Shown: positions 50,159-59,406, numbered from the stretch's first letter. The stretch is 64,000 nucleotides of DNA from Psychromicrobium silvestre (GCF_013408295.1 NZ_JACBYQ010000002.1:1116001-1180000), one strand, 5' to 3'. Translations and numbers: made by a program. Notes: generated by a model from the sequence alone, not told the origin.

Positions 50159-52960
50159 ATGGCGCTTTTGTTGTACAGATTGGGTAAATTCTCCGCTAAA
50201 CACCGATGGTCGGTGGTGGTGGTCTGGCTGGTCATCCTGCTCGGCGCCGGTGGCGCCGCGGCGGCTTTCCACGGCCAGATGTCTAATAACTTCCAGATTC
50301 CGGGCACCGAAACGCAGCGCGTGCTCGATCAGCTCGAGCGCGATTTGCCGTCTTCTGCCGGGGGTAGCGCTGGCATCGTTTTTCAATCGGAGAACGGTTT
50401 CACTGCCGCGCAAAAGACGGCGGTGGCTGCGGCTCTTAAAGACTTGACAAGTAAAGACTATGTGCAGGCGATAGCCGATCCTTTCGAGCGGCAGAAGCAA
50501 CTTGACGACGGCAAGGCACAACTGGCCGCTGCGCAGAAGAAAATTGACGATGGCAATGCCCAGCTCAGTTCAAAGGACAATGAGCTAGAGGCTGCCCGCA
50601 CTCAGGTGGGGCAGCTCAAGGCGACCCTGGCCGAGGCAGTGCCGCCCAATCCTCCCGCTCTTGTGGCCCAGTATCAGGCAGCGAGCGCACAACTTTCCGC
50701 CCAAGAGGCGCAGTTGGCCGCGGCGAAGGCTCAATTGGTCGCTGGTCAGGCGAAGATCGATGCCGAGCGGAAGCCGATTGACGCCGCAGCGGGACTGCGG
50801 TTTGTTTCGGAGAACAATCAAGTGGCGATGGCTCAGGTGCAGTTCAAGGTATCGCTCTATAGCTTGCAGCCCAGTGATCGGCAGCAAATCCAGGATGTGG
50901 TCAACGCGGCCACCAGCTCCGGGGTGAAGGTTTTCTACGATAAGGAGATCACCCAGGACATTTCGGAAATCTTTGGCACCGCGGAGATCATCGGCGTGGT
51001 CATCGCAGCCATTGTGCTGATGGTGATGCTCGGCACCTTGATTGCGGCTGGCCTACCGCTGGTGATGGCGGTGATCGGCGTGGGTATTGGCGTCGGCGGT
51101 ACCTTCGCGCTGACCGGAGTGATCGAGATGAGCTCGATTTCGCCAATGCTCGCGCTCATGCTGGGCCTTGCCGTTGGCATCGACTATTCGCTCTTTATTG
51201 TGAATCGGCACCGGCAGCAGTTGCTGGCCGGGATGGAGCTGCGCGAATCGATTGCCAAGGCCACCGGCACGAGCGGTAACGCGGTGCTCTTCGCTGGCTT
51301 GACCGTGGTGATCGCGCTGGCAGCGCTCTCCGTCACCGGCCTGCCGTTCCTGGCGGTGTTGGGCTTGGCTGCGGCGGCCACGGTAGCGATTGCGGTGTTG
51401 ATCGCGCTCACCCTGACCCCGGCCATACTGAGCCTGGTGGGGAACCGGATTGTTTCCAAGCGGGCTTGGCGGAACGCGGGGGCAGCTGCGGAAAAGTCTC
51501 AAAAGCAGGCGGCCGACGGCGCTCAGCCGGCTGAGTCTGTCGAGTCCACTGGACGAGGGGCCCGCGCTGAGCTTGAGAAGCGTGGGAGTGGCTGGGTGGG
51601 CCCACAGTCACGTGGGGCCCGCGCTGAGCTTGAGAAGCGTGGGAGTGGCTGGGTGGGCCCACAGTCACGTGGGGCCCGCGCTGAGCTTGAGAAGCGTGGG
51701 AGTGGCTGGGTGGGCCCACAGTCACGTGGGGCCCGCGCTGAGCTTGAGAAGCGTGGGAGTGGCTGGGGAGGTTTGGTGACCCGGCATCCCATCCTGACCT
51801 TGGTCGCTAGTATCATCGTACTCGGTGTGGTGGCTCTGCCCGCGCTGAACCTGCGTTTGGCGCTGCCCGACGGCGGCTCGGAACCGGTCGAATCCAGTGC
51901 CTATCAGGCCTATCACCTGGTGGGCGACAACTTCGGTCAAGGGATGAACGGCCCCATCGTGGTGGTGGGTGATCTGCCCGCCGGATTGAGCGCCGAACAG
52001 GCCAAGCAGAAGCAATACGATGTGGCAGATCGGCTGCGCAAGATCAACAATGTCAAGGCTGCGGTCCCGGTAGTGCTGAGCGATGACCGGCGCACCGCGG
52101 TGTTCCAGGTGATCCCCGCAGAAGGTCCGGCGAGTGCCAGTACTGTCCAGGTAGTCTCCGACCTCCGAGCTGATGGCGGCAGCATTAAGGCCGCGACCGG
52201 CGTCCAAATTGGTCTCACCGGGCAGACCGCGGCGAACGTGGATGTCTCCAATAAGCTGGGCGAAGCTCTGCCGCCCTATCTCGCCATTGTGGTGGGTCTA
52301 TCGCTGATCCTGTTGCTTCTGGTATTCCGGTCGATCCTGGTTCCCTTGCTGGCCACCGGCGGATTCCTGCTCTCCTTGGCAGCCGCTTTCGGCGGCGTGG
52401 TAGCGGTCTACCAATGGGGTTGGCTGGGCAGTTTCTTCGATGTGCACGACCCCGCTGCGGTGCTGAGTTTCCTGCCGATTATCGTGATCGGGGTGCTCTT
52501 TGGGCTAGCGATGGACTATCAAGTGTTCATCACCTCGGGAATGCGGGAGTCCTTTGCTCACGGCGAGACCCCGCAGCAAGCGGTGCGCAGCGGCTTCAGT
52601 CATGCGGCGCGGGTAGTAGTCGCGGCCGCGATCATCATGGCCAGCGTTTTCTCGGGCTTCATCTTCTCCCATCTGACCATGATTCGTCCGCTCGGCTTTG
52701 CCCTGGCGTTCGGAGTATTACTCGATGCCTTCGTGGTCCGGATGACCATTGTTCCGGCGGCTATGCACCTGCTGGGTAGGGCTGCCTGGTGGACCCCGCG
52801 CTGGTTGGATCGAATTCTGCCGGATGTTGATGTGGAGGGCGCAAAGGTGGTGGCTCTGCACGAGGAAGCTGCGACGAAGGCTGCGAATAGTGATGCGAGT
52901 AGCGAAGAGGAAGAGCCCGTTCAAACCCAGTATGAAAGAGTCTCTGCATCCGGATCTTAA
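50159..52960 (+). CDS. MMPL/RND-type exporter with in-frame repeat array
   Basis: A 933-residue transporter with twelve predicted helices in two halves. The first outer loop (about residues 100-220) is a Gln/Ala-rich coiled coil. Core motifs LGLAVGIDYSLFIVNRHRQQL and FGLAMDYQVFITSGMRE, one per half, carry the Asp-Tyr residues linked to proton transfer. The loop between the halves contains nearly four copies of a 19-residue repeat (residues about 467-537). MMPL proteins export lipids or drugs; control by the adjacent TetR fits drug or lipid efflux. The C-terminus abuts a degenerate island, so its last residues (VSASGS) may be altered. Confidence 0.92.
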   Translation: MALLLYRLGKFSAKHRWSVVVVWLVILLGAGGAAAAFHGQMSNNFQIPGTETQRVLDQLERDLPSSAGGSAGIVFQSENGFTAAQKTAVAAALKDLTSKDYVQAIADPFERQKQLDDGKAQLAAAQKKIDDGNAQLSSKDNELEAARTQVGQLKATLAEAVPPNPPALVAQYQAASAQLSAQEAQLAAAKAQLVAGQAKIDAERKPIDAAAGLRFVSENNQVAMAQVQFKVSLYSLQPSDRQQIQDVVNAATSSGVKVFYDKEITQDISEIFGTAEIIGVVIAAIVLMVMLGTLIAAGLPLVMAVIGVGIGVGGTFALTGVIEMSSISPMLALMLGLAVGIDYSLFIVNRHRQQLLAGMELRESIAKATGTSGNAVLFAGLTVVIALAALSVTGLPFLAVLGLAAAATVAIAVLIALTLTPAILSLVGNRIVSKRAWRNAGAAAEKSQKQAADGAQPAESVESTGRGARAELEKRGSGWVGPQSRGARAELEKRGSGWVGPQSRGARAELEKRGSGWVGPQSRGARAELEKRGSGWGGLVTRHPILTLVASIIVLGVVALPALNLRLALPDGGSEPVESSAYQAYHLVGDNFGQGMNGPIVVVGDLPAGLSAEQAKQKQYDVADRLRKINNVKAAVPVVLSDDRRTAVFQVIPAEGPASASTVQVVSDLRADGGSIKAATGVQIGLTGQTAANVDVSNKLGEALPPYLAIVVGLSLILLLLVFRSILVPLLATGGFLLSLAAAFGGVVAVYQWGWLGSFFDVHDPAAVLSFLPIIVIGVLFGLAMDYQVFITSGMRESFAHGETPQQAVRSGFSHAARVVVAAAIIMASVFSGFIFSHLTMIRPLGFALAFGVLLDAFVVRMTIVPAAMHLLGRAAWWTPRWLDRILPDVDVEGAKVVALHEEAATKAANSDASSEEEEPVQTQYERVSASGS
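51557..51767 (+). repeat. 57-bp tandem repeat inside the MMPL gene, 3.7 copies
   Basis: Copies start at 51557, 51614, 51671 and 51728 and are identical at base level; the last ends after 40 bases. Each unit encodes RGARAELEKRGSGWVGPQS and holds the palindromes GTGGGCCCAC and CACGTG. The length is a multiple of three, so the reading frame is kept. Confidence 0.95.
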
Positions 52961-53063
52961 GCATGGACCACCGGTTGGGCCTCATTGGGATTGGACAGCC
53001 CCCGGAAAGATAGCTTATAGAATATTTGAAAATGGCAAGATAATTCTTAAAGGCGGGAAGTGA
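52932..53063 (+). pseudogene. C-terminal remnant of a polymorphic-toxin-like protein
   Basis: In a frame different from the MMPL gene, which it overlaps for 29 bases, this stretch encodes about 43 residues ending in HPDLKHGPPVGPHWDW and YRIFENGKIILKGGK. Such PHWDW-type tails occur at the ends of secreted polymorphic toxins; the exact family cannot be fixed here. No toxin body, signal or delivery domain lies upstream, so it is a fragment. The putative immunity gene begins six bases after its stop, as expected for a toxin-immunity pair. Confidence 0.5.
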
Positions 53064-53069
53064 GCTGGA

Positions 53070-53663
53070 ATGAAAGTATCTCTAGACGTACCTTCAGATT
53101 TATCTCAGGCGATTTCCTGGGTCGAGGATTGTCTTATGAATGGTCCTGAACTAGATAAATTAATTTCAAAGTCTCTTGATCGATTTACGGCAGCAATTAT
53201 TTTGGCCCCCCCTCAGGGAAAGAGTGTAATTGAGGTGGATAATACATCTAGACTTATTGAAATGAATCACAGTGATACGGTGGCTGAGAATGTCATGAAA
53301 AGATTAGCATTGTGTGGTATGGAAACCTTGATCGTCGAGGATGATATTCCGGTCCGGAACGACTCTTCGCTTGGAGAGATAGCCTACCTTGATGAAACAG
53401 TAATACGATGGCGAAGTTTCTCCGACAGTCCTAAGGATCTTGTGACTCTTATGAGGGAAGGTGCTACAGGATATCCAATGGTAGCTTACGTTTCCAATGT
53501 ATCCTCAGAGGAGCTTAAAATTGAATCAGGAGTTACGATTACTGTAGATCAGCAGTCGAAAATCTCTGCTACAATCCAGGCTGTAATTGTCACTATATAT
53601 GATGCGGAAGCTTTTTTGATGCTAGGGCAGCAGTCTACTATTTCCAAAGTAATTCAATGCTAG
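53070..53663 (+). CDS. Hypothetical protein, putative immunity protein
   Basis: A 197-residue soluble protein with no signal peptide, no membrane helix and no recognised family. Composition is acidic and rich in Ser and Ile. Base composition is clearly more AT-rich than in the surrounding genes, pointing to horizontal origin. The ATG lies behind GGGAAGTGAGCTGG. Its position directly after the toxin-like tail suggests an immunity role; this is context only. Confidence 0.7.
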   Translation: MKVSLDVPSDLSQAISWVEDCLMNGPELDKLISKSLDRFTAAIILAPPQGKSVIEVDNTSRLIEMNHSDTVAENVMKRLALCGMETLIVEDDIPVRNDSSLGEIAYLDETVIRWRSFSDSPKDLVTLMREGATGYPMVAYVSNVSSEELKIESGVTITVDQQSKISATIQAVIVTIYDAEAFLMLGQQSTISKVIQC

Positions 53664-53683
53664 AAGACGGTCAGAGTTAGTCC

Positions 53684-53914
53684 GTTAAGTATTCACTCGT
53701 CAAATTGATAAAATCGATCACCAGGAATAGCTGGACGAGGATCCATGAGAACGCTCAAGCATACTTTTTTATGAAGGATACGTCGTTCTAAAGAAACTTT
53801 TTGGATACATTGGAGCTCCGCGGCCCTGCTCCCCAAGAACTTGATAAGGATGATGCGTTGATTTGGGTAAGTATCAATCTTGATCAAGATGGTGACCTTT
53901 TTGAGCTTGAATAG
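53684..53914 (+). pseudogene. Decayed gene remnant, possibly a second immunity gene
   Basis: One frame reads VKYSLVKLIKSITRNSWTR.. up to KDTSF, then a TAA stop (53789-53791), then continues in the same frame with NFLDTLELRGPAPQELDKDD..INLDQDGDLFELE to TAG at 53912. Both parts have protein-like composition, but there is no start codon at the beginning. The frame seen on the opposite strand here is taken as a shadow. AT-rich like its neighbours. Confidence 0.5.
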
Positions 53915-53995
53915 TTTTAAGTCTGCCACAGCACCCATAATTTCACGCCCCTCTACTGATGAAGAAATTCATTATGGTCCTCCGAGAGGGGGGCT

Positions 53996-54709
53996 ATGGG
54001 TCAAGAGGCTTATAAGAGTATCGGCCTAATCGCTGATCAGAGTTTCAGTCTTTATTCGATAATTTGAAGGAATTATACTTCCGCGGCGTAGAAATGATTT
54101 GATTGAAGAGGCTCAATGCTCGGAGGCAGGAATTCATTATCATCGCAGGTGGCGCTGGTGAACAAATTTAAATATGACGAGAGTCGAAACTTGTATGAAC
54201 TCTTATGAATATTCCGCCGGGTTACCAACAAGCTAAATCTTCCTGGGGTTATTGACTTAGGTAGATTATCGTCCGATGCCTTGGCGGCAGGCGTGGACAG
54301 TGCTTCACAAATGGAGTTGGCCGCTTATTCCGAGAGTCTTGATTCAGGGATGAGGACCGCTATTTCTCGGACGATTGCAGGGCAGCTAAATTTTCCTGCG
54401 ATCAATAGTGATGATCAATACCTTCATGTTGTATTGTATCTGGCTAGAATGGTTTCACTGGGAGTTTTGAATTCTCTAAATTTTGCTTTTTACTTATAGG
54501 TTGTCATAAATAAGATCTATAGCTCGCTGAGTGATGTTCCTGTGGAGCTAAATGTGGTAATCGCCCTGAGTGTTGGATATTCTGATTATTTGGATTACGT
54601 AGATCTAGGTCAACGAAGTTCCGTTTCCCTTAAAAAGCTTGAACTTGAGAGCAGGGTAATTGCAAGTAACGTTCTTAAAAGATTCGACTGGCCAAGAGTG
54701 TTTTTCTAA
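53996..54709 (+). pseudogene. Decayed gene with frameshifts and stops, unknown family
   Basis: An ATG at 53996 behind AGAGGGGGG starts MGQEAYKSIGLIADQSFSLYSI, after which the frame shifts (DNLKELYFRGVEMI follows in another frame). A third segment from 54116 runs MLGGRNSLSSQVALVNKFKYDE..NLYELL, then TGA (54206), then IFRRVTNKLNLPGVIDLG..LNSLNFAFYL, then TAG (54497), then VVINKIYSSLSDVPVE..LKRFDWPRVFF to TAA at 54707, all in one frame. The pieces together look like one former protein of about 235 residues. An open frame of 72 codons from 54281 is only a part of it. Confidence 0.6.
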
Positions 54710-55076
54710 GTAACGCGGATGAAGGGGGAGTTCAAAAAATACTAAAACTCATAGTGAGATAATGAATAACGCTCTAAATATTTTTCGATTTAGTGGCAGA
54801 TGATCTTTCTGACCTCATGAAGACGCGCTCATCGAAGATGGTCGGTGGAAGGCTTTAGCGAATGCCGCCGTCAAGTCTTGGCAGTTCTTGCACAGAAATC
54901 ACATCTGGCCCACCCGAAAACATGGGATATTCCCGCTAATGATGGGCGCCAGGATCTTCCGCACCCGACCACCGGCCGAGGGGTAGCCCAAAGGTGGAAG
55001 GCAAATGCCCAAACCTGCCACCACAAAACGCCAGCGACCTCTTATCAAAATCGAATATTTGTACTAGCCTATTCTG
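54710..55076. other. Non-coding stretch between island and ABC exporter
   Basis: No convincing gene. Around 54825-54900 one frame reads EDALIEDGRWKALANAAVKSWQFLHRN, which looks protein-like but has no start and soon turns random; it may be one more remnant. GC content rises back to the genomic level here, so the right border of the island lies within this stretch. The ABC exporter promoter should be at its right end. Confidence 0.5.
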
Positions 55077-56048
55077 GTGCTCAACGAAGAACTCGCCCCG
55101 GCATCCTCAGCCCAAAATCAACGGAACGCACCAGTGGTTTCGGCCAAGGAGCTGCGCAAAACGTATGGTGACTTCACCGCCGTCGACGGTATTTCCTTTG
55201 ATGTGGCCCCGGGGGAGTCTTTCGGTCTACTTGGCCCCAACGGCGCCGGGAAGTCCACCACGATGCGGATGATCGGCGGTGTTTCCCAACGCACTTCCGG
55301 CCAGTTGAACATTATGGGTCTGGACCCGGAGCAGCACGGCCCGCAGGTCAGGGCTCACCTTGGCGTGGTGCCGCAGCAGGACAATCTGGACGAGGAACTC
55401 AAGGTCCGGGACAATCTGATCATTTATGGTCGCTATTTCGGTCTGCCGTTGAGCTATCTCAAGCCCAAGGCCGATGAACTTCTCGAATTTGCTCAGCTGA
55501 CCGATAAGGCCAATGCCAAGGTGGATTCGCTCTCCGGCGGCATGAAACGGCGGTTGACCATTGCCCGCTCGCTGGTCAACGATCCCAAGATTCTGCTCCT
55601 CGACGAGCCAACCACCGGCCTAGACCCGCAGGCTCGGCATATCCTCTGGGATCGCTTGTTCCGACTCAAGGAGGCCGGCACCACGCTGATCTTGACCACG
55701 CACTATATGGACGAAGCGGAACAGCTTTGCGACCGCTTGGTCGTGGTGGATAAGGGGCGGATCATGGCGGAGGGCTCGCCGTCGTCCTTGATCCGTGAAT
55801 ACTCCACCCGCGAGGTCCTGGAGCTGCGCTTCGGTTCGGAACGGAACGCCACCGTGGCCGAGGAGCTGAAGGGGATCGGGGAGCGCAGCGAGACGCTGCC
55901 GGATCGGGTACTAATCTATGCCGACGACGGCGAGGCCGCGCTTGAGCAGGTCTCTAACCGTGGGCTACACCCGCTGACCTCCCTGGTGAGACGTTCCAGC
56001 CTTGAGGATGTTTTCCTCCGGCTGACCGGGAGGAGTCTCATTGACTGA
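55077..56048 (+). CDS. ABC-2 type exporter ATPase (NodI/DrrA type)
   Basis: A 323-residue ATPase with Walker A LLGPNGAGKST, Q-loop LGVVPQQDNLDEELKVRDNL, signature LSGGMKRRL and Walker B LLLDEPTTGLDPQ. The C-terminal extension (residues 230-320) is typical of DrrA/NodI exporters. It starts with GTG without a clear ribosome-binding site. With the two permeases downstream it forms an exporter for a lipid-like, polyketide or drug molecule; substrate unknown. Confidence 0.93.
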   Translation: MLNEELAPASSAQNQRNAPVVSAKELRKTYGDFTAVDGISFDVAPGESFGLLGPNGAGKSTTMRMIGGVSQRTSGQLNIMGLDPEQHGPQVRAHLGVVPQQDNLDEELKVRDNLIIYGRYFGLPLSYLKPKADELLEFAQLTDKANAKVDSLSGGMKRRLTIARSLVNDPKILLLDEPTTGLDPQARHILWDRLFRLKEAGTTLILTTHYMDEAEQLCDRLVVVDKGRIMAEGSPSSLIREYSTREVLELRFGSERNATVAEELKGIGERSETLPDRVLIYADDGEAALEQVSNRGLHPLTSLVRRSSLEDVFLRLTGRSLID

Positions 56049-56883
56049 GCTACGTACGCCGCTTCCCGTTCCGCTCAGCCCGGAGGAATCCGCAGCCAAG
56101 GCGGTTCGCTTCGGGTCCTGGTATTTTGCCGAGCAGGTGTTGCGGCAGATGCGGGTTTATCTGTGGTCGGTGATCGCTTATTCGATCGGATCACCACTCG
56201 CCTACCTCTTCGCAATGGGCATGGGACTGGCCTCCTTGGTCAATGCCAGCGCGCAGAACCAATTTGGTGGGGTCAGCTATCAAACCTTCATCGCTCCAGC
56301 CCTGGTCGCTTCCACGGCGCTAATGTCCGCGGCGGGCGAATTCATGTTCCCGGTGATGGACGGCTTCAAGTGGCGCCGGCTGTATTTCGGCCCGCACGCC
56401 TCTCCGCTCACTCCGGAACAAATCGCTAAGGGACATGTGATCGCGGTCTTCCTGCGGATCCTGTTGCCCACCGCGATTTACTACGTGATCGTGCTGCTGT
56501 TCCAGGCCGCTCCGAGTCCCTGGGGCTGGTTCTCCGTGCTGACCGCCACCCTGGCTGCCATGAGCTTTGGGCTGCCGCTGATGGCCTGGACCGCGACCTT
56601 GAAAAACGACGCCGGCCAGTTCGCCGTCGTACAGCGGTTCATAGTGATGCCGCTTTTCCTGTTCTCCGGCACGTTCTTCCCGCTCACCCAGCTGCCCTGG
56701 TTCTTGCAGTGGATCGGCTGGATTTCCCCACTCTGGCACGCCACCGAGCTGGGCAGGGCGCTCAGCTTTGGTTATCAGGAGCCAGGCTGGCTGAGCATCG
56801 TGCATCTCGTTTACCTCTTGGCGCTGGCCGCCTTGGGTTGGGTGCTCATCCAGCGCAACTTCGCGAAAAGGATGAACGTATGA
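56041..56883 (+). CDS. ABC-2 type exporter permease 1
   Basis: A 280-residue NodJ/DrrB-type permease with six predicted helices (SVIAYSIGSPLAYLFAMGMGLASL, FIVMPLFLFSGTFFPLTQLPWFLQWIGWISPLWHATELGRAL). The likely TTG start lies 8 bases inside the ATPase gene. It overlaps permease 2 by four bases. Confidence 0.9.
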   Translation: MTELRTPLPVPLSPEESAAKAVRFGSWYFAEQVLRQMRVYLWSVIAYSIGSPLAYLFAMGMGLASLVNASAQNQFGGVSYQTFIAPALVASTALMSAAGEFMFPVMDGFKWRRLYFGPHASPLTPEQIAKGHVIAVFLRILLPTAIYYVIVLLFQAAPSPWGWFSVLTATLAAMSFGLPLMAWTATLKNDAGQFAVVQRFIVMPLFLFSGTFFPLTQLPWFLQWIGWISPLWHATELGRALSFGYQEPGWLSIVHLVYLLALAALGWVLIQRNFAKRMNV

Positions 56884-57728
56884 GCCAGACGGTGCAGCGT
56901 CAGCTGGGGTTGTCGGCTCCCGAGCATGGACCGCGCCAAAGCCGTCGATTTGGCGCGCTGTATTCCGGCAACGCCCGATCGGTCATCGCTCGAGGCCTGC
57001 TGGCCACTAAGAGCACCAATTGGCTAGTGATGGTTTCCGGCTTCTTCGAGCCCGTGCTGTATCTGCTCTCAATGGGTGTTGGCTTGGGTGCGCTGGTGGG
57101 TACCGTGATGGGACCGGGTGGCCAGCCGGTCAGTTACGCCGCCTATATCGCCCCAGCGCTGTTGGCCACCTCGGCAATGAACGGTGCGGTTTACGATTCC
57201 ACCTGGAACGTGTTCTTCAAGATGAACTTCGCCAAGCTCTACCAAGGCATGCTCTACACCTCGCTGGGGCCGCTCGATGTAGCGCTAGGGGAGATCTTCC
57301 TGGCCTTGCTGCGTGGCCTGGTCTATGCCACCGGCTTCACCCTGGTGATGGCCGTAATGGGACTGATCACCTCCTGGTGGGCGCTTTTGATGATTCCGGC
57401 CTCGGTCTTCATCGCCTTCGGCTTCGCCAGCTTTGGTATGGGCATCACCAGTTTCATGAAGACCTTCCAACAGATGGACTGGATCAACTTCGTGATGCTG
57501 CCGATGTTTCTGTTTTCCGCAACCTTCTACCCACTTTCGGTGTACCCCGAGCCGATTCAGTGGTTGATTCAAGCCATGCCGCTATGGCACGGAGTGGAGC
57601 TTCTGCGCGAACTCGGTGCTGGAGTAATCGGGCTGGGAACGCTCTGGCATCTTCTGTATTACCTGGTAATGATCGCCTTCGGCCTAGTGCTGACCACGAG
57701 CAGATTGCGCAAGCTTTTCCTGCGCTGA
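56880..57728 (+). CDS. ABC-2 type exporter permease 2
   Basis: A 282-residue paralogue of permease 1 with six helices and the matching segment FVMLPMFLFSATFYPLSVYPEPIQWLIQAMPLWHGVELLREL. Two different permeases instead of a homodimer suggest a heterodimeric exporter. The ATG at 56880 overlaps the upstream stop (ATGA); a longer open frame upstream overlaps permease 1 and was rejected. Confidence 0.9.
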   Translation: MSQTVQRQLGLSAPEHGPRQSRRFGALYSGNARSVIARGLLATKSTNWLVMVSGFFEPVLYLLSMGVGLGALVGTVMGPGGQPVSYAAYIAPALLATSAMNGAVYDSTWNVFFKMNFAKLYQGMLYTSLGPLDVALGEIFLALLRGLVYATGFTLVMAVMGLITSWWALLMIPASVFIAFGFASFGMGITSFMKTFQQMDWINFVMLPMFLFSATFYPLSVYPEPIQWLIQAMPLWHGVELLRELGAGVIGLGTLWHLLYYLVMIAFGLVLTTSRLRKLFLR

Positions 57729-57837
57729 TTTCGGTCCTTGATCGCGGACTCATGCTGTCCGCAATACCCTTCTCCGTGCTGGCCAAACGCTGAATGATTG
57801 ATTTCATCATCGGTACTGGTCGATGGGAAGAGACAAG

Positions 57838-58056
57838 ATGTTTGAGTTGTACGGTTTTCAGGAGCGGGAATTGACCCGACGGGCTGAACGGGCTCGGGTT
57901 GTCAAGGAGTTGCTCGCAAATTTGCGAGCCGAAGGGCAGCGATCCGCGACGGTAAGTTATCGAGCATCCGAGAGCCGGATTCATCGCCCACGGGAATACC
58001 GGCCGAAGGTAGCACCCCCTTGTTCTGCGGCACCGACCGGTGGGATGAAAATCTGA
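57838..58056 (+). CDS. Small basic protein of unknown function
   Basis: A possible 72-residue protein starting MFELYGFQERELTRRAERARVVKELLANLRAEG, a strongly predicted charged helix, followed by a Pro/Arg-rich tail. ATG 57838 follows GGAAGAGA; an ATG 15 bases upstream is in frame. Short proteins with a similar N-terminal helix are familiar in Micrococcaceae, but no family can be named. Codon use is in line with neighbours. Confidence 0.55.
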   Translation: MFELYGFQERELTRRAERARVVKELLANLRAEGQRSATVSYRASESRIHRPREYRPKVAPPCSAAPTGGMKI

Positions 58057-58135
58057 TCTGCACGGTGGTAGTCCGGAACCAGGTGTTCAAAAGCAGTGTT
58101 CAAAAGCAGCAAGCTGCAAGACGTAGGCTCTCAGC

Positions 58136-58753
58136 ATGAGTTCGGTATGGGAGCTAGTAGCCCCGCAACTGCTGACTGAATTGGAACCAGGGCTGGCACC
58201 CTATTTCGGCGAGATTCCGCCTGGGCGGATCGGTCGAGGTCAGGGGGTTTTTGCGTGCGTGGGTACCCCGCGACGGTGGCTCTGGCCGGTGCTCGTGGTA
58301 CTGGCTAGGAACGGTGTGGTGTTTCCGGCGTGGGAACGAGAGGTGTCTTTTGAGGTGGAGAATAGGCCCGTTATTGATACCCGAGGCAGGGTGGCGATTT
58401 CGGCTCGGCGTATCTTTCACTTCCGTTCCGGCACGCGGGTTATGGTCGATGCCATTACAGCGGAGCGGGATGGCACCCTCAGCGATTATCTCGGTCATAA
58501 CGGCAGGCTGATCGTCGCCCTGAACCCCACCTCCGAACAAGGCGGGCTAGTGCTCAGCAGCAAGACGCTTTGGCTGCGTCTCTTCGGTAGAAAACTCCGA
58601 ATTCCCACCGCGATAGCGCCCAAGGTCTGCATTAGTGAACGCTTCGATTCGGAGTCTGGTCAGCAGCAGGTATCGATGCGTTTAGAGCAACCTCAGCTGG
58701 GATTGCTCTATGAATACTCCGGCCGATTCAGCTATCGGATCGTACCGAACTAA
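58136..58753 (+). CDS. Conserved hypothetical protein, DUF4166-like
   Basis: A 205-residue soluble protein. The order of motifs (an early GRGQGVF turn, central FHFRSG, LNPTSEQGGLVLSSKTLWLRLFGRKLRIP, and a C-terminal PQLGLLYEYSGRFSYRIV) resembles DUF4166 proteins. Function of that family is not known to me. The next gene's longest frame overlaps its end. Confidence 0.6.
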   Translation: MSSVWELVAPQLLTELEPGLAPYFGEIPPGRIGRGQGVFACVGTPRRWLWPVLVVLARNGVVFPAWEREVSFEVENRPVIDTRGRVAISARRIFHFRSGTRVMVDAITAERDGTLSDYLGHNGRLIVALNPTSEQGGLVLSSKTLWLRLFGRKLRIPTAIAPKVCISERFDSESGQQQVSMRLEQPQLGLLYEYSGRFSYRIVPN

Positions 58754-58832
58754 GGGCGAGAACCTGAGCACCAATCGTTCGCCCGGCGCGGAAGCGCCCC
58801 CACCTGCCCAGTTGCCCTGGGAGAATAGAAAT

Positions 58833-59396
58833 ATGTTCCCTTCAGGTGCCGAATCCACAAGTAACCGTCGCAGCCCCGGCCGCTGGGCCGCCGTCGGGCC
58901 TATTGTCCTGGCCGTGGTGTTCCTGGTGGCCCTGGTGATGGCCGCCAATAACAATACGGTGCTGGGCTGGTTCATTGTGGTGGTGGCCCTAGCTTGGCTG
59001 GTTCTGGCCACGCTGGTGTACGTCGGCGTCCACCGAGCCGCGCGATTCGGGGCCGATCAGATCCGCCGCGCCCAGTCCACCCTGCAGAAGAATCAGCAAG
59101 GCAGTACAGCCGACGACGGCGGAACCACCTTGGTGGACAGCGCACCGAGCGATGGGGTGCGAGATATGAAGCTTGATCATAGCTTCAAGATCGTTCAGGT
59201 GCAGGCCCGGGTTATTGCCGAGCAGCTCGCTGCCTCCGAAGCCGGTGGAGCGGCCAGTGCGGCCGCAAAAGAGAGCATCGAACGCGCCTTGGAGACCATT
59301 CAGATCACCGCGCACAACGGCCGCGACATGATCGGAGTGGATAAGAAAGAAGGTCCTGGCGAAGAACCGGTGACCGGCGTAGTGATCGACGGGTAG
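58833..59396 (+). CDS. Membrane protein of unknown function
   Basis: A 187-residue protein with two adjacent helices (about residues 22-70, VGPIVLAVVFLVALVMA and WFIVVVALAWLVLATLVYVGV) followed by a hydrophilic Ala/Glu-rich helical tail. ATG 58833 was chosen for the GGGAGA site; the frame is open back to ATG 58710, which would overlap the previous gene by 44 bases. It lies 10 bases before xth. Confidence 0.7.
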   Translation: MFPSGAESTSNRRSPGRWAAVGPIVLAVVFLVALVMAANNNTVLGWFIVVVALAWLVLATLVYVGVHRAARFGADQIRRAQSTLQKNQQGSTADDGGTTLVDSAPSDGVRDMKLDHSFKIVQVQARVIAEQLAASEAGGAASAAAKESIERALETIQITAHNGRDMIGVDKKEGPGEEPVTGVVIDG

Positions 59397-59406
59397 AGTT
59401 GACCGA

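Noticed and set aside
51557-51767. CRISPR-like array
   Set aside because: Units are directly adjacent without spacers, in frame inside a transporter gene, and no cas genes are near.
53693-53938. Open frame of 81 codons on the minus strand in the degenerate island
   Set aside because: The plus strand shows better protein-like reading in one frame over the same bases, so this one is a shadow.
54845-55171. Open frame of 108 codons before the ABC exporter
   Set aside because: It is rich in Pro, Arg and His with no helix or motif and overlaps the exporter ATPase gene in another frame.
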